Part shown: positions 41,812-51,635 of the stretch, piece by piece | How the letters are laid out: every line of letters starts with the position of its first letter | Numbering within the stretch: position 1 is the stretch's first letter | Assembly: GCA_020060385.1 (NCBI GenBank) | Contig: JAGVAH010000032.1 | Span: forward strand, 1 to 52,817 | Source of the DNA: Syntrophobacterales bacterium | GTDB taxonomy: Bacteria > Desulfobacterota > Desulfobaccia > Desulfobaccales > 0-14-0-80-60-11 | DNA: 52,817 bases | Direction: 5' to 3' | Position numbers and translations under genes: made by a program | The notes under the pieces: model-generated | Databases searched by the model: none | What the model was told of the DNA's origin: nothing | Seen by the model: only the letters and a program-made list of their open reading frames with translations

Positions 41812-42752
41812 AGACCAAACCCTGGCGCCTGATTTTCATGGGCACGCCGGCCTTTGCCCTGCCTTCCCTGGAGGCCCTGCTGGCCGCGGGGGAGGAAGTG
41901 GCCGCGGTGGTCACCCAGCCGGACAAGCCCCGGGGCCGGGGGCGGAAGATCAGCCCCTCGCCGGTGAAGGACCTGGCCCGGGACTGGCACCTGCCGGTCC
42001 TGCAGCCCCAGAGCCTCAAGGATCCGGACTTTAGGGCCGCGCTGCGGGCCTATGCCCCGGAACTGCTGATCGTGGTGGCCTACGGCCGGATCCTCACCCA
42101 GGAAATCCTGGCCCTGCCCCCGGTGGGCTGTCTCAATGTCCACGCCTCCCTGCTGCCCCGCTACCGGGGCCCGGCGCCCATCAACTGGGCCCTGATCCGG
42201 GGAGACCGGGAGACGGGAGTCACCATCCAGTGGATGAAGTACGAGGTGGACACCGGGGAGGTCTTCCTGCAGGAGAGGCTGCCCATCCTGGAGGAGGACA
42301 ACGCCGGCACCCTGGCGGCCAAGTTGGCGGAACGGGGCGCGGCCCTGCTGGTCCAGGCCCTGGAGATGCTGCGCCGGGGGGAGGCCGTCCGCGGGGTCCA
42401 GGATGAGGCCGGGGTCACGCACGCGCCCCTCATCGCCCCGGAGATGCGCCGCCTTGATTGGGCCCAACCCGCCCAGGACGCAGCCAACTGGATCCGGGGG
42501 CTGGACCCCCGGCCTGGGGCCTATACCTTAAGCCGGGGCCAGATGCTGAAGCTCTTCGGAGCCCGGGTCAAAAAGAGCCACGGCCGCCTGGCCGCACCGG
42601 GCACGGCCCTGGGCCTCGCGTCCCAGGGGCTGGAGATTGCCTGCGGCCAAGGGAGCGTCACGGTGGCGGAGCTGCAATTGGCGGGGCACAAGCGCCTGGC
42701 CGCGGCGGATTTCCTCCGGGGGCAGGACTTAAGCACGCAGGTATTGGGGTAG
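41808..42752 (+). CDS. fmt: Methionyl-tRNA formyltransferase
   Basis: A 314-residue enzyme that formylates initiator Met-tRNA with 10-formyl-THF. FMGTPAFALPSLEAL opens the protein; the catalytic block NVHASLLPRYRGPAPIN holds the Asn and His, and EVDTGEVF the Asp. A C-terminal beta-barrel tRNA-binding domain (about 205-310) is present. It starts on the def stop as ATGA. Useful for comparison with the formyltransferase domain fused to PseG, which shares the triad but lacks this tRNA-binding domain. Confidence 0.95.
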   Translation: MKTKPWRLIFMGTPAFALPSLEALLAAGEEVAAVVTQPDKPRGRGRKISPSPVKDLARDWHLPVLQPQSLKDPDFRAALRAYAPELLIVVAYGRILTQEILALPPVGCLNVHASLLPRYRGPAPINWALIRGDRETGVTIQWMKYEVDTGEVFLQERLPILEEDNAGTLAAKLAERGAALLVQALEMLRRGEAVRGVQDEAGVTHAPLIAPEMRRLDWAQPAQDAANWIRGLDPRPGAYTLSRGQMLKLFGARVKKSHGRLAAPGTALGLASQGLEIACGQGSVTVAELQLAGHKRLAAADFLRGQDLSTQVLG

Positions 42753-42819
42753 GACCTGGCAGTTAACCGTCTCAGGAATATCGTCTCTAAATGTTAAGGG
42801 CTACACTCCCTCCTCCTTA

Positions 42820-43692
42820 ATGGGGGAGGGAAAAAAATCTGAGAATCCCCAAGGATCCATGGAACAGCCCCCCAAAATCCTGGACGGCGGCAACTCCATC
42901 AGGCCCCAGAAGCGCATCTTCCTGGGCCTGCTGGCGGTGACCTGCGTCCTCTTCACCGTTCTTTTGGCCGTCTTCTGGTACGTGCCTTACGTGGGCCTCT
43001 CCAACTTAAGCCCGCAACTGCCCCTGTTCCTGGGCACCTTCTTTCTGACCCTCCTGGTCCTGGTGTTCGTGGTGGTGGCCATGCTGGGATTCACCGTGGT
43101 TTTGGGCCGGGACCTCTTTTTCTCCAAGAAGCTCCGGGGGGTGGTGATCAAGCTGCTGCTGCCCCTGATGAGCGGGGTGGGCAAACTCTGCGGCGTCTCC
43201 CGGGACCAGGTGCAGCGCTCCTTTATCGCCATCAACAACCAGCTGGTCCTGGCCCAGCATCCCCGGGCCACCCCGGAGAAGCTTCTCCTCCTCATGCCCC
43301 ACTGCCTCCAGTTCCACGAGTGCCAGTTCCGCATCACCGGCAACGTCATGCACTGCAAGAAATGCGGCAAGTGCCCCATCAAGGGCCTGGTGGAACTCTC
43401 CGAAAAATACGGGGTGGGCCTGGCGGTGGCCACCGGCGGCACCCTGGCCCGACGCATCGTTGTGGAGCGGCGGCCCCGGTTGATCATCGCCGTGGCCTGC
43501 GAACGGGACCTCTCCAGCGGCATCCAGGACAGCTATCCCCTCCCGGTGTACGGCATCATCAACCACCGGCCCCAGGGCCCCTGCTACGACACCCTGGTGA
43601 ACCTGGAACGGGTGGAAGAGGCGTTGCAGACGTTCTTGGTGCCTGGGGCGAGTGCCAGCCTTCCTGTCAAAGATAACTCTCCAGGCAAATAG
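42820..43692 (+). CDS. DUF116 membrane protein
   Basis: A 290-residue protein of the DUF116 family, often found beside fmt and def in anaerobes. Two membrane segments (about 32-52 and 66-96) precede a cytoplasmic domain with conserved cysteines: PHCLQFHEC and MHCKKCGKCPIKG, then GGTLARRIV and VACERDL. The Cys pattern could bind zinc or an iron-sulfur cluster; function is not established. The ATG at 42859, five bases after AAGG, is an alternative start. It lies 67 bases after fmt in the same direction. Confidence 0.85.
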   Translation: MGEGKKSENPQGSMEQPPKILDGGNSIRPQKRIFLGLLAVTCVLFTVLLAVFWYVPYVGLSNLSPQLPLFLGTFFLTLLVLVFVVVAMLGFTVVLGRDLFFSKKLRGVVIKLLLPLMSGVGKLCGVSRDQVQRSFIAINNQLVLAQHPRATPEKLLLLMPHCLQFHECQFRITGNVMHCKKCGKCPIKGLVELSEKYGVGLAVATGGTLARRIVVERRPRLIIAVACERDLSSGIQDSYPLPVYGIINHRPQGPCYDTLVNLERVEEALQTFLVPGASASLPVKDNSPGK

Positions 43693-43698
43693 AACTCG

Positions 43699-43777
43699 TG
43701 GCGGGAAAGCATGGCGCATCCCGCCTTTTATTAGCTACCCCGATTGGCGAAGGCGGGATGCGTTTCACTTTCCCGCC
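43699..43777. repeat. Long imperfect inverted repeat (REP/MITE-like), may also terminate transcription
   Basis: The left arm (43699-43725, itself a GGCGGGA / TCCCGCC hairpin followed by TTTTA) is complemented by a right arm (about 43750-43777) with few mismatches. The element starts just after the DUF116 stop. Confidence 0.6.
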
Positions 43778-43848
43778 CTACGCCCCTACGGCCCAGACCG
43801 GGAGTCTGCCGGAAAATCCCACACATCTTGAAAAAGGAGGATTTACCC

Positions 43849-45432
43849 ATGCTGACCTTGATCCTGCGGCGTAAGCATTGGTTTAGGGGTTTTGTGGGTC
43901 TGTTCATGACGGCCGGGTTATGGTTCTGGGCTGTGGCCGCCTACGCCGTAGAGAAATCCTCCCCCCAGGAAAAGCCTGAGGACCTGCAAAAAATCCTGGC
44001 CGCGTTTGAGAAATACGCGGAAGAGGCCCGGAAGGCCTGGCAGGTGCCGGGGATGGCCATTGCCGTGGTCCAGGGGGATAAAGTCGTTTACGCCAAAGGG
44101 TTCGGGGTCAAGGAACTGGGTAAGGCCGACCCGGTAAATGAAGAGACCCTGTTTCAGATCGGCTCCACCTCCAAGGCCTTTACCGCGGCCCTGGTGGGTA
44201 TGATGGTGGAGGAAAAGAAGTTCGGCTGGCAGGATCAGGTGGTGGAGCTCTTTCCCGACTTTCAGATGTACGATCCCTGGGTAACCCGGCAGTTCCTGGT
44301 GGAAGATGTCATGGCCCAGCGCAGCGGCCTGCTGAGCCACGTTGGAGATTTGCAGACCATCCTGGGATTCGACCGCCAACATATCATCCGCACCTTGCGT
44401 TATTTCAAACCGGTGAGCAGTTTCCGTTCCCAATTTGCCTATCAGAACGGCCTCTTTCTGGTGGCCGCGGCCTTAATCGAAAAATATTCCGGCAAGAGTT
44501 GGGAGGAAAATGTCCAGGAGCGCATCTTCACCCCCCTGGGGATGTCCGCTTCCTCCACCGATTTTCAAACCCTGAGGCAGGCCAAAAACAAGGCCACCGG
44601 GCATGTGATCAATAAAGACGGCAAAGTGGAGGTTCTCCCCTGGGATTGGCCTTATCATCAGGCGCCCTATATCTGCGGGCCTGCGGGGGGCATCAACTCC
44701 AACGTCCTGGATATGGGTAAATGGCTGCGCCTGCAGTTGGGGCAAGGGAAATTCGGAGGCAAGCTTCTTCTGAGTGAAAAAAACCTGGAGTTCATCCAGA
44801 CTCCCAAAATCATGGCCGGCGCCAGGTGGGGTCTCCGGCATTTTTACTGCGAGGCCTGGATGTACACGCCCCGCTGCCCGTACCCCCTGATCTGGCACAA
44901 CGGCGGCACCCAGGGGAACAAGACCATGGTGGCCTTCGCGCCCGAAGCCGGGGTGGGCCTGGTGGTCCTCTCCAATCTGGTTACGGAATTGCCCGAGGCC
45001 CTGGCCCTGGCTTTTTACGACCTCTATTTCCATCAACCGCCCCGGGATTGGAGCGGGAAGATGCTCCAGGAATTCCAGGAGGCCGAGAAAAAAGGGAAAT
45101 TACCCCCTAGGCCGGCGTCAGCGGCGCCGCCTTTGCCCCTGAAAAACTATGTGGGGACTTATGCCAATCCCGTTTACGGCAAACTGGTGATAACTGTGGA
45201 TCAGGACAACCTGGTGGGGACTCTGGGACCCAAGCAGGTGAAGATTTCCTTCCGCTCCTGGGACCGGGACAACTTCATTTATACGGTTCCGGAGGTTGAT
45301 CAGGGCAAGGCGCCAGGAGGGACTGCCTTCAGGATAGGCGCTGATGGCCGGGCCCACAGCCTTTTCCTGGATGTGGATGGAGGCACGGAATTTAAGCGGG
45401 TGGAGGAGAAACCTTCTTCTGAAGGGGGTTAA
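43849..45432 (+). CDS. Serine beta-lactamase-family hydrolase (exported)
   Basis: A 527-residue exported enzyme of the serine beta-lactamase/penicillin-binding-protein-like family (class C, EstB type). A signal peptide ends near residue 33 (AAYA). The catalytic set is S106-x-x-K109 in GSTSKAF, Y198-Q-N200, and H350 in HNGGTQG. A C-terminal domain (about 425-525) of beta strands (NYVGTYANPVYGKLVI) is the DUF3471-like lipocalin type. Such proteins act on D-amino-acid peptides, esters or peptidoglycan; true beta-lactamase activity is not implied. AAAGGAGG eight bases upstream sets the ATG; the frame extends further upstream. Confidence 0.9.
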   Translation: MLTLILRRKHWFRGFVGLFMTAGLWFWAVAAYAVEKSSPQEKPEDLQKILAAFEKYAEEARKAWQVPGMAIAVVQGDKVVYAKGFGVKELGKADPVNEETLFQIGSTSKAFTAALVGMMVEEKKFGWQDQVVELFPDFQMYDPWVTRQFLVEDVMAQRSGLLSHVGDLQTILGFDRQHIIRTLRYFKPVSSFRSQFAYQNGLFLVAAALIEKYSGKSWEENVQERIFTPLGMSASSTDFQTLRQAKNKATGHVINKDGKVEVLPWDWPYHQAPYICGPAGGINSNVLDMGKWLRLQLGQGKFGGKLLLSEKNLEFIQTPKIMAGARWGLRHFYCEAWMYTPRCPYPLIWHNGGTQGNKTMVAFAPEAGVGLVVLSNLVTELPEALALAFYDLYFHQPPRDWSGKMLQEFQEAEKKGKLPPRPASAAPPLPLKNYVGTYANPVYGKLVITVDQDNLVGTLGPKQVKISFRSWDRDNFIYTVPEVDQGKAPGGTAFRIGADGRAHSLFLDVDGGTEFKRVEEKPSSEGG

Positions 45433-45567
45433 AGGTGAGGGGCAGATCGGTCCTGGCCGCAGTGCGGCTGCCCGTGAGTTGCGCCGTGTCTTGTGGTATA
45501 TTTACTCGTTACTGAGGTATTTAAAATACCGGGACAGGCTGGGATTGATGGGGCCGCGGTGGCAGGC

Positions 45568-46209
45568 ATGGAAAATCTTTCTAAGAAAACGGCGGTGGCC
45601 GCAGGGATAACTTTTGTTATTTACCTGATTCTCTTCCTTTTCGTGGACCGGGCCGTTGATCTCTGGGTGCATACAAATTGGGCCCATACCCGGGTCTTTC
45701 AAGCAGGGACCTATATCTCCTATTTGGCCCAGGGCAGTTATGTCAAACTGGGCCTGGCCCTGGGCTTCATTCTCATCATCGCGGTCGATCCTGGCTTGCA
45801 AAAAAAATGGGCCAGGAATTTGCTCTATATCTGCACGGCCGGGGCCTGCGCCATCATTATCGGCGACGGCCTGAAATACCTCCTGGGACGCTACCGGCCC
45901 CTCATGCTCTTTGACCATAACCTCTATGGGCTACACTTCTTTTCCTCCAAATGGGCCCTAAACTCCACCCCCTCCGGCCACACCGTCAGGGCCTTTTCCC
46001 TGTTAACGGCCTTATCCCTGGTACAGAGGCGCGGCACCGTGCTCTTTCTCTCATTGGCGGCGCTCATCGGGGTGAGCCGGGTGTTGGTAACTGACCATTA
46101 TCCCAGTGATGTGCTCTTTGGGGCGTTTATCGGCATATTTACCGCCCTCTGGACCTATAAGTACTTTTTTGTTAAAGACAATGGAGGCAAAAAAGTTATC
46201 ATTAAATAA
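45568..46209 (+). CDS. PAP2-family membrane phosphatase
   Basis: A 213-residue inner-membrane phosphatase. The three PAP2 motifs are complete: K103...R110-P111 in KYLLGRYRP, PSGH at 135-138, and S170-R171...H177...D181 in SRVLVTDHYPSD. Five to six membrane segments are seen. Possible substrates are undecaprenyl pyrophosphate, phosphatidylglycerophosphate or lipid A phosphate. No strong ribosome site precedes the chosen ATG; a longer frame from 45493 adds 25 non-family-like residues. Confidence 0.9.
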   Translation: MENLSKKTAVAAGITFVIYLILFLFVDRAVDLWVHTNWAHTRVFQAGTYISYLAQGSYVKLGLALGFILIIAVDPGLQKKWARNLLYICTAGACAIIIGDGLKYLLGRYRPLMLFDHNLYGLHFFSSKWALNSTPSGHTVRAFSLLTALSLVQRRGTVLFLSLAALIGVSRVLVTDHYPSDVLFGAFIGIFTALWTYKYFFVKDNGGKKVIIK

Positions 46210-46283
46210 TCCTGGCTTTGGGGAAGCAAGGCACCGGGCAGGCGGATCGCCTGTCTGATCAACGCCAACTGAGGAGAAGCAAG

Positions 46284-46985
46284 ATGACGAACGGCCAAAT
46301 ATCTTATCAAAGAGACCGGGTGGAGGCGGCACAAGGAGCATTCATCCGCCGGGTCTACAACTGGATGGCGTTGGGGCTGGGGGCTACGGCCCTGGTGGCC
46401 CTGTACACCGCGGGCAATCCCACCCTCCTGAAGTTCATCTTCGGGAACACCCTGGTCTTTTTTGGTCTGATTATCGCCGAACTGGGCCTGGTAATCTGGC
46501 TGAGCGCGGGCATCAACCGCATGCAATTTTCCACGGCGTCGGCGATGTTCTTTGTTTACTCGGCCTTAAACGGCCTGACCCTGTCAGTGATCTTTCTGGC
46601 CTATACCCGGGCGTCCATTGCCAGTACGTTCTTCGTCACCGCCGGCACCTTCGGGGTCATGAGTTTCTACGGCTATACCACCAAGAAGGACCTGAGCAGT
46701 TGGGGCTCCTTCTTCTTCATGGGCCTGATCGGCATCATCATCGCCTCGGTGGTGAACATCTTTTTGAAGAGCCCCATGGTTTACTGGGTGGTGACTTACG
46801 CAGGGATCCTGGTTTTTGTGGGCCTTACGGCTTATGACACCTATAAATTGAAACAGATGGCCCTCCAGGGCTTCGCGGATGAAGAAACGGAGGGGAAAAG
46901 CGCGGTGCTGGGCGCGCTGGCCCTGTATCTGGACTTTATCAACCTCTTTTTGATGTTGCTGCGGATCTTCGGGAGGAGAGATTAA
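46284..46985 (+). CDS. Bax inhibitor-1/YccA-family membrane protein
   Basis: A 233-residue protein with seven membrane segments. It begins with the short N-terminal motif RVEAAQGAFIRRVYNWMALGL typical of YbhL/YccA proteins; GLTAYDTYKLK near residue 190 and ALYLDFINLFLMLLRIFG at the end are family hallmarks. In bacteria these are linked to membrane-protease control and calcium leak. GAGGAG eight bases before the ATG confirms the start. A strong terminator follows. Confidence 0.92.
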   Translation: MTNGQISYQRDRVEAAQGAFIRRVYNWMALGLGATALVALYTAGNPTLLKFIFGNTLVFFGLIIAELGLVIWLSAGINRMQFSTASAMFFVYSALNGLTLSVIFLAYTRASIASTFFVTAGTFGVMSFYGYTTKKDLSSWGSFFFMGLIGIIIASVVNIFLKSPMVYWVVTYAGILVFVGLTAYDTYKLKQMALQGFADEETEGKSAVLGALALYLDFINLFLMLLRIFGRRD

Positions 46986-47024
46986 GAAGGCCAAATTTTT
47001 TCTCTTGCCATAGCGCTGGGAAGC

Positions 47025-47068
47025 AAAATAACTGCCGGGTGCGGGGGATGCAACCGGCAGTTATTTTT
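47025..47068. terminator. Bidirectional rho-independent terminator
   Basis: TAACTGCCGG pairs with CCGGCAGTTA around a 15-base loop; flanking AAAA and TTTT tracts extend the stem and give a U run on either strand. It lies between the convergent BI-1 and DUF599 genes. Confidence 0.85.
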
Positions 47069-47137
47069 TAGAGACCTATCCCCGACCTCCAACCTGGAAC
47101 TCCGGGAAGCAGGCCGCGGCCTCACTCCGGACAGGGG

Positions 47138-47833
47138 TTATTTCAAGGCGCGATGATTTATATCGCAACTGGCGGTGGAATAATCCAGGGAGCAGCAGTG
47201 GTCCAGCTTATAGAGGACATAGGTCAGGACCAGGCTGCCCAGAAACATCCACACCGGCCCAAAGAGCCACAGGGCCACTACCACCGAGAGGTAGAAGGCC
47301 CGCATTCCCAGGGTGTAGTGGGTCATGCCCAAATCCAGGGTGTGGGCGATGAACTCCGGGGTCAATAAAGGGTCGCAGTCGATGGGCACGTTGATCATGA
47401 AGTTGACCTGGTTCATGTAGCGGATGGAGAGGGTGAAGCTGAAAAAGGCAAAGAAGAAGTGCACCATCAGGAGCATCAGCTTGCCCAGGAAGAGGGTCTT
47501 CATGTGGGAGAAGATGAGACTGAATTCGAAAGGGATTTCGGTTACATGCTCAGGCTTGAAGAGCAGGCTGAGGAGCCCCAGGCCGATGATCATGGCGGTG
47601 GAGGCCAGGAAACTGGAGGCCATGATCCAGTTGCGCAAGGTCTGGACGGAAAGGATATCCCGTTTCTCCTTCATCACCGATTCCACCCACATGCGCCGGA
47701 GATATTTGGTAATGCCCCGGTAGGTCCGCAGCGGGGCCCGGCGTACCTGGTAGACCCAGTAGACATGATAGGTGGTCAAGACCAGGAAAGTGGCGGCGCC
47801 GAAAACGATCTCAGTCCAATGGATGCCTCTCAT
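47138..47833 (-). CDS. DUF599 membrane protein
   Basis: A 231-residue protein of family DUF599 with about four membrane segments. The family pattern is visible: YWVYQVRRAPLRTYRG near residue 27, WVESVMKEKRDILSVQTLRN (49-68), then FLASTAMIIGLGLL, and RYMNQVNFMINVP. Function is not known. AAGGAA lies four bases before the ATG. It is a single gene pointing toward the shared terminator. Confidence 0.87.
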   Translation of the reverse strand: MRGIHWTEIVFGAATFLVLTTYHVYWVYQVRRAPLRTYRGITKYLRRMWVESVMKEKRDILSVQTLRNWIMASSFLASTAMIIGLGLLSLLFKPEHVTEIPFEFSLIFSHMKTLFLGKLMLLMVHFFFAFFSFTLSIRYMNQVNFMINVPIDCDPLLTPEFIAHTLDLGMTHYTLGMRAFYLSVVVALWLFGPVWMFLGSLVLTYVLYKLDHCCSLDYSTASCDINHRALK

Positions 47834-48298
47834 GTTCCTTCATTAGCCCCTGAGAGAAATTGAACCTGATGTGGAGATTAACAAGTTTAAATATATATTG
47901 TCTTTCCCCTTCTTTGAAGAGAAAACAAACTCCCGGATTTTCAAGGTTCTCCCGGCTGGAAAGGCACTCCCTAGGGAATAATTAATCGCCCCTAACCAGA
48001 GAACGTCAGGGTATACTTATGGAAAGACCGCAGTTAAACATTCTCATGAAGAATACGCGTGCATTTATCCTTTGATCATCACCTTGTTTAGAATCTTGAA
48101 CGATATGTGAAAATAAATTTAAAGTCAAAATTTTCTTGGTAAAATAATTCGGGTTGTTGTAATGTGTATAAGAATGGTTATTTAGAAAAAATAGGGCAGT
48201 TTCGATTATCATTTAGAAAAAGATTTACCGGCAGAGAAACGGATAATGTTGAGACGTAATTCCGGTTAGCATCTTCCTGAAAGCGCATTATCACTATC
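47834..48298. other. AT-rich intergenic region upstream of the histidine kinase and DUF599 genes
   Basis: 465 bases of mostly AT-rich DNA, with ATATATAT-like tracts near 47890 and a long A/T stretch at 48090-48240. Promoters for both flanking genes are expected here but I could not pick one. No RNA gene or coding sequence is convincing. Confidence 0.5.
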
Positions 48299-50974
48299 AT
48301 GTGCCATCTGCTGCCGAGATATTTAGTTTTCTGGCTTACATTCATCGGGTGCGCCCCGATGTTATTCCCACCAGCAGCAGCGGCTCAAAAACAGCCGAAG
48401 CTCCATATCCTCATTCTTCATTCTTATAACCACGGTTATATCTGGACCCACAAAATTTCCGAAGGCATGGAAGTGGTATTGAATCACCATTTTCCGGCTG
48501 CGGAAATTCACACCGAATATATGGACACCAAGAGGATCAAGGGGCCCGAGCATCTCAGCAACCTCCACCGTCTCTACCAGCATAAATATCGGCGGTTCAA
48601 ATTTGCCGCGATCCTGGTTTCCGATGATGACGCCTTGAACTTTATGCTCCGCCACCAACCGGAACTCTGGCCCCACACCCCGGTGATCTTCTGCGGGATC
48701 AATAATTATGCCGCCGCGGGCATGCAAGGAAAGGACGATTTTACCGGGGTTCTGGAAGACGTCAGCATCCAGGAAACCCTGAATACGGCGTTAACCTTGC
48801 ATCCCCGGGCCCGGCGTTTATATGTGGTCAATGATAGCAGCGCGGTGGGGCAGGCCCTCCATGCCCAGGTCCTGGAGGCGGTGCCCCACCTTTCCCGCCC
48901 CCTGGAACTGGTCTTTCTGGAAAACCTAAAGATAGAGGAAATAGAAAAAGAGGCCGCCCAAATACCCCGGGACAGTCTCATGCTCTTTCTCATCTTTTTT
49001 CGGGATAAGGCCGGCCGGGTCTTCTCTTATGATGAAAGCTTCCGGTCCATCCAGTCCAGAACCAGGGTGCCCATCTATAGTCTTTGGGATATGTATCTGG
49101 GCCAGGGCATAGTGGGGGGCATGTTGACCAACGGTTATGCCCAGGGGGAACTGGCGGCCCAAATTGCCGTCCGCATCCTCAAAGGGGAAGAGCCCTCTGC
49201 CATTAAGGTGGTCAGGGAGAGCCCCAACCGCTTTATGTTCGATTATCCGCAAATGCAGAGATTTGGGATCACTCCGGCCCAACTGCCCCCGGGGAGTTTT
49301 ATCCTGAACCGCCCCTATTCCTTCTATGATCAGAATAAGAAGCTGATCTGGGGCGTTTTGGTGTTCATAGCCTTCCAGGGGATGGTCATCGTTGTCTTAA
49401 TGGTTAATATCAATACCCGCCGCCGCACGGAGAAGGCGTTCCGGGAAAGCGAGGATAAATACCGGCTGTTGGTAAATCAAGTGCCCGCGGTGGTATTTAA
49501 AGCGGACCTGGATTGGAGCTTCGAATGCTTTAATGACAAGATCGAAAAAATCACCGGCTACCCCAAGGAAGACTTCAATTCCCAGCGGCTAACCTGGCTC
49601 GACCTGATTTTTCCCGAAGACGTGGAACCCACCAGAAATCTCTTTGCCGAGGCGCTCCGCGGCAATCACTCCTACGTTACGGAACACCGTATCCGCAAAA
49701 AGAACGGCGAGGTTTGCTGGATCCAGGCCTGGATTCAGATCATTTGCGACCGGGCAGGGCAGGTGGACTATATCAGCGGGGTGTTTTTCGATATCTCGGC
49801 CCGCAAAAAACTGGAAGAGCAACTGGCCCAATCCCAGAAGATGGAGGCTGTGGGCCTCCTGGCCGGGGGCATGGCCCACGATTTCAACAACCTGCTCACG
49901 GCTATCATGGGCTACAGCGAGATCATGATGCTGGAGATCCCCGAGCATGACCCTTTACGCGGCCATGTGCAGGAGATCATGAAGGCTGCGGAAAATGGCG
50001 CGGCCTTGACCAATAAGCTCCTGGCCTTCAGCCGCAAACAGATTTTGCAGCCCCGGGTGATCGATCTCAACCTCGTCGTCAGGGATATGGAGAAGATGCT
50101 GCGGCGTCTGTTGGGGGAGGACATTGATCTGGTCACCCATGGCGCGCCGGAGTCGGGCCTGGTGAAGGCCGATCCCGGCCAGGTGGAACACATCCTCATG
50201 AACCTGGCGGTCAATGCCCGGGACGCCATGCCCCAGGGCGGCATGCTCACCATTGAGACGGCCGACGTCTATCTGGACGATGCCTACGCCCAGAACCACG
50301 TGGGGGTCAGCCCCGGTCCCCACGTCATGGTGGCGGTCACCGATAACGGGATGGGCATGGAGGCCGAGACGCTCTCCCACATCTTCGAGCCCTTTTTTAC
50401 CACCAAGGAGAACGGCAAAGGCACCGGCCTGGGGCTGGCCATGGTCTATGGCATTGTCAAACAAAGCGGCGGTCATATTTGGGTCTACAGCGAACCCGGC
50501 CAGGGAACCACCTTCAAGGTCTACTTCCCCCGGGTGGCGGCTGGTCCGGCTCCGGAGGCGCCGCCCCCCCGGGAACTCCCCCAGGCCGCGGGCGGCGTGG
50601 AAACCGTCTTGTTAGTGGAAGATGACGGCGCCTTACGGGAGTTGATATCCAAGGCCCTGCGGAAATACGGCTATCAGGTCCGGGAAGCTACCAACGGGGA
50701 TGAGGCTTTAGCCATCTGCGAAAAGGAAGAAGGCCCCATCCATCTGCTGCTCACGGATGTGGTGATGCCCCAGATGAGCGGCCGGGAACTGGCCGGACGG
50801 GTGGCCCATTTATGTCCGGCGATCAAGGTGCTCTACATGTCGGGCTATACTACCAACACCATCGTCCACCACGGCGTCCTGGACGCGGGCATAAACTTCA
50901 TCCAAAAGCCCGTGAAGGTCCTCGGCCTGCTCCAGAGGGTGCGCCAGGTCCTGGATGGGGACGGGTCTTCTTGA
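48299..50974 (+). CDS. Hybrid histidine kinase with ABC-substrate-binding-like sensor
   Basis: An 891-residue membrane sensor. After a signal segment (1-29) comes a periplasmic domain (about 33-335) like the ABC_sub_bind family ([44 protein letters not shown]), usually binding small organic ligands. One membrane segment (about 352-373) leads to a PAS domain with PAC (about 390-505), a HisKA domain with phospho-accepting H527 (GGMAHDFNN), and an ATPase domain ([34 protein letters not shown]). A C-terminal receiver domain carries D820 in [12 protein letters not shown]. No output regulator is adjacent, so the signal may pass to a distant response regulator. The ATG has only weak ribosome-site support. 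Confidence 0.9.
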   Translation: MCHLLPRYLVFWLTFIGCAPMLFPPAAAAQKQPKLHILILHSYNHGYIWTHKISEGMEVVLNHHFPAAEIHTEYMDTKRIKGPEHLSNLHRLYQHKYRRFKFAAILVSDDDALNFMLRHQPELWPHTPVIFCGINNYAAAGMQGKDDFTGVLEDVSIQETLNTALTLHPRARRLYVVNDSSAVGQALHAQVLEAVPHLSRPLELVFLENLKIEEIEKEAAQIPRDSLMLFLIFFRDKAGRVFSYDESFRSIQSRTRVPIYSLWDMYLGQGIVGGMLTNGYAQGELAAQIAVRILKGEEPSAIKVVRESPNRFMFDYPQMQRFGITPAQLPPGSFILNRPYSFYDQNKKLIWGVLVFIAFQGMVIVVLMVNINTRRRTEKAFRESEDKYRLLVNQVPAVVFKADLDWSFECFNDKIEKITGYPKEDFNSQRLTWLDLIFPEDVEPTRNLFAEALRGNHSYVTEHRIRKKNGEVCWIQAWIQIICDRAGQVDYISGVFFDISARKKLEEQLAQSQKMEAVGLLAGGMAHDFNNLLTAIMGYSEIMMLEIPEHDPLRGHVQEIMKAAENGAALTNKLLAFSRKQILQPRVIDLNLVVRDMEKMLRRLLGEDIDLVTHGAPESGLVKADPGQVEHILMNLAVNARDAMPQGGMLTIETADVYLDDAYAQNHVGVSPGPHVMVAVTDNGMGMEAETLSHIFEPFFTTKENGKGTGLGLAMVYGIVKQSGGHIWVYSEPGQGTTFKVYFPRVAAGPAPEAPPPRELPQAAGGVETVLLVEDDGALRELISKALRKYGYQVREATNGDEALAICEKEEGPIHLLLTDVVMPQMSGRELAGRVAHLCPAIKVLYMSGYTTNTIVHHGVLDAGINFIQKPVKVLGLLQRVRQVLDGDGSS

Positions 50975-51028
50975 AGTCGGGTCGGGGGTCCCGGGAACCT
51001 GACCCCGGACGTGGTTTCCAGAGGTCTC

Positions 51029-51125
51029 ATACCATTTCGCAATTAAAAGACATTGAACTGCAGGGGCGAATCTTGTATTCGCCCTGTGCGGGCGGGCGAA
51101 CACAAGGTTCGCCCCTACCAGAAAA
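51029..51125. repeat. 97-bp dispersed palindromic repeat, copy 1
   Basis: Differs from the copy at 52721-52817 at about four positions. The core is a long inverted repeat: an outer 17-bp arm (CAGGGGCGAATCTTGT versus its complement near the right end) encloses smaller TTCGCCC / GGGCGAA hairpins. It lies after the histidine kinase gene. Confidence 0.9.
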
Positions 51126-51209
51126 TTGCCGTTAGATTGCAACTTGATATCACTCACTGCGCCCAGGGCCATGCCGGAGCAGGGAATTTGCCGCAGTTCC
51201 GGAAGAAAA

Positions 51210-51247
51210 GGCGCAACTAACCGGCCTGACCACCGACTAGTTGCGCC
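51210..51247. other. Hairpin in the histidine kinase 3' region
   Basis: A 10-bp perfect stem, GGCGCAACTA / TAGTTGCGCC, has an 18-base loop and no T run. It could protect an RNA end or be part of a repeat. The rest of the 50975-51286 gap holds only the 97-bp repeat. Confidence 0.5.
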
Positions 51248-51286
51248 GTGATCCTGTGCCGCCTTCAACGGCAGTGGGTATCTGTT

Positions 51287-51517
51287 CTATTTCTTTTCCG
51301 GGCTGGGTTTGGCCGGCGCGGGTTGAGGGGCCGCAGGTTTGGGGGCGGCGGGCTGGGTCTCCGGCTTAGTAGCTGGCGCCGCCTCTTTCTTGGCCGGGGC
51401 GGCGGCGGTGGGGGCCGCGGGTTTCTGGGTCTTGGCGGGTTCCTCCTTCTGGCCGCAGGACCCTACCAGAAAAAGCGCCAGACAGATCATCCCCAAGAGC
51501 AAAGCCAAACGTTTCAT
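51287..51517 (-). CDS. Small Ala/Pro/Lys-rich lipoprotein
   Basis: A 76-residue lipoprotein. The signal ends LVGSC with lipid-bearing C21. The remainder is low complexity (Ala, Pro, Lys, Gln, Glu), with repeated PAAP and PAK units, probably extended and periplasmic or surface-exposed, perhaps bridging the outer membrane to peptidoglycan. The ATG at 51517 (M3 of a TTG-initiated frame) is eight bases from GAGGAGG. No family or function is recognised. Confidence 0.75.
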   Translation of the reverse strand: MKRLALLLGMICLALFLVGSCGQKEEPAKTQKPAAPTAAAPAKKEAAPATKPETQPAAPKPAAPQPAPAKPSPEKK

Positions 51518-51635
51518 CAGCAATACCTCCTCAGTTTTTTAATGGGTTCCAGGTTTGCCGGGCCAGAAGGCCCCAGGTTTGCAGTACCCCAGGTTAATGG
51601 GGAGTAGCTTAGCCGCGGTGGGGAGAAGTCCGGTT

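Noticed and set aside
48006-48212. Possible 68-codon gene in the AT-rich gap before the histidine kinase
   Set aside because: It arises from AT-rich DNA with few stops by chance, lacks a ribosome site, and its translation looks random.
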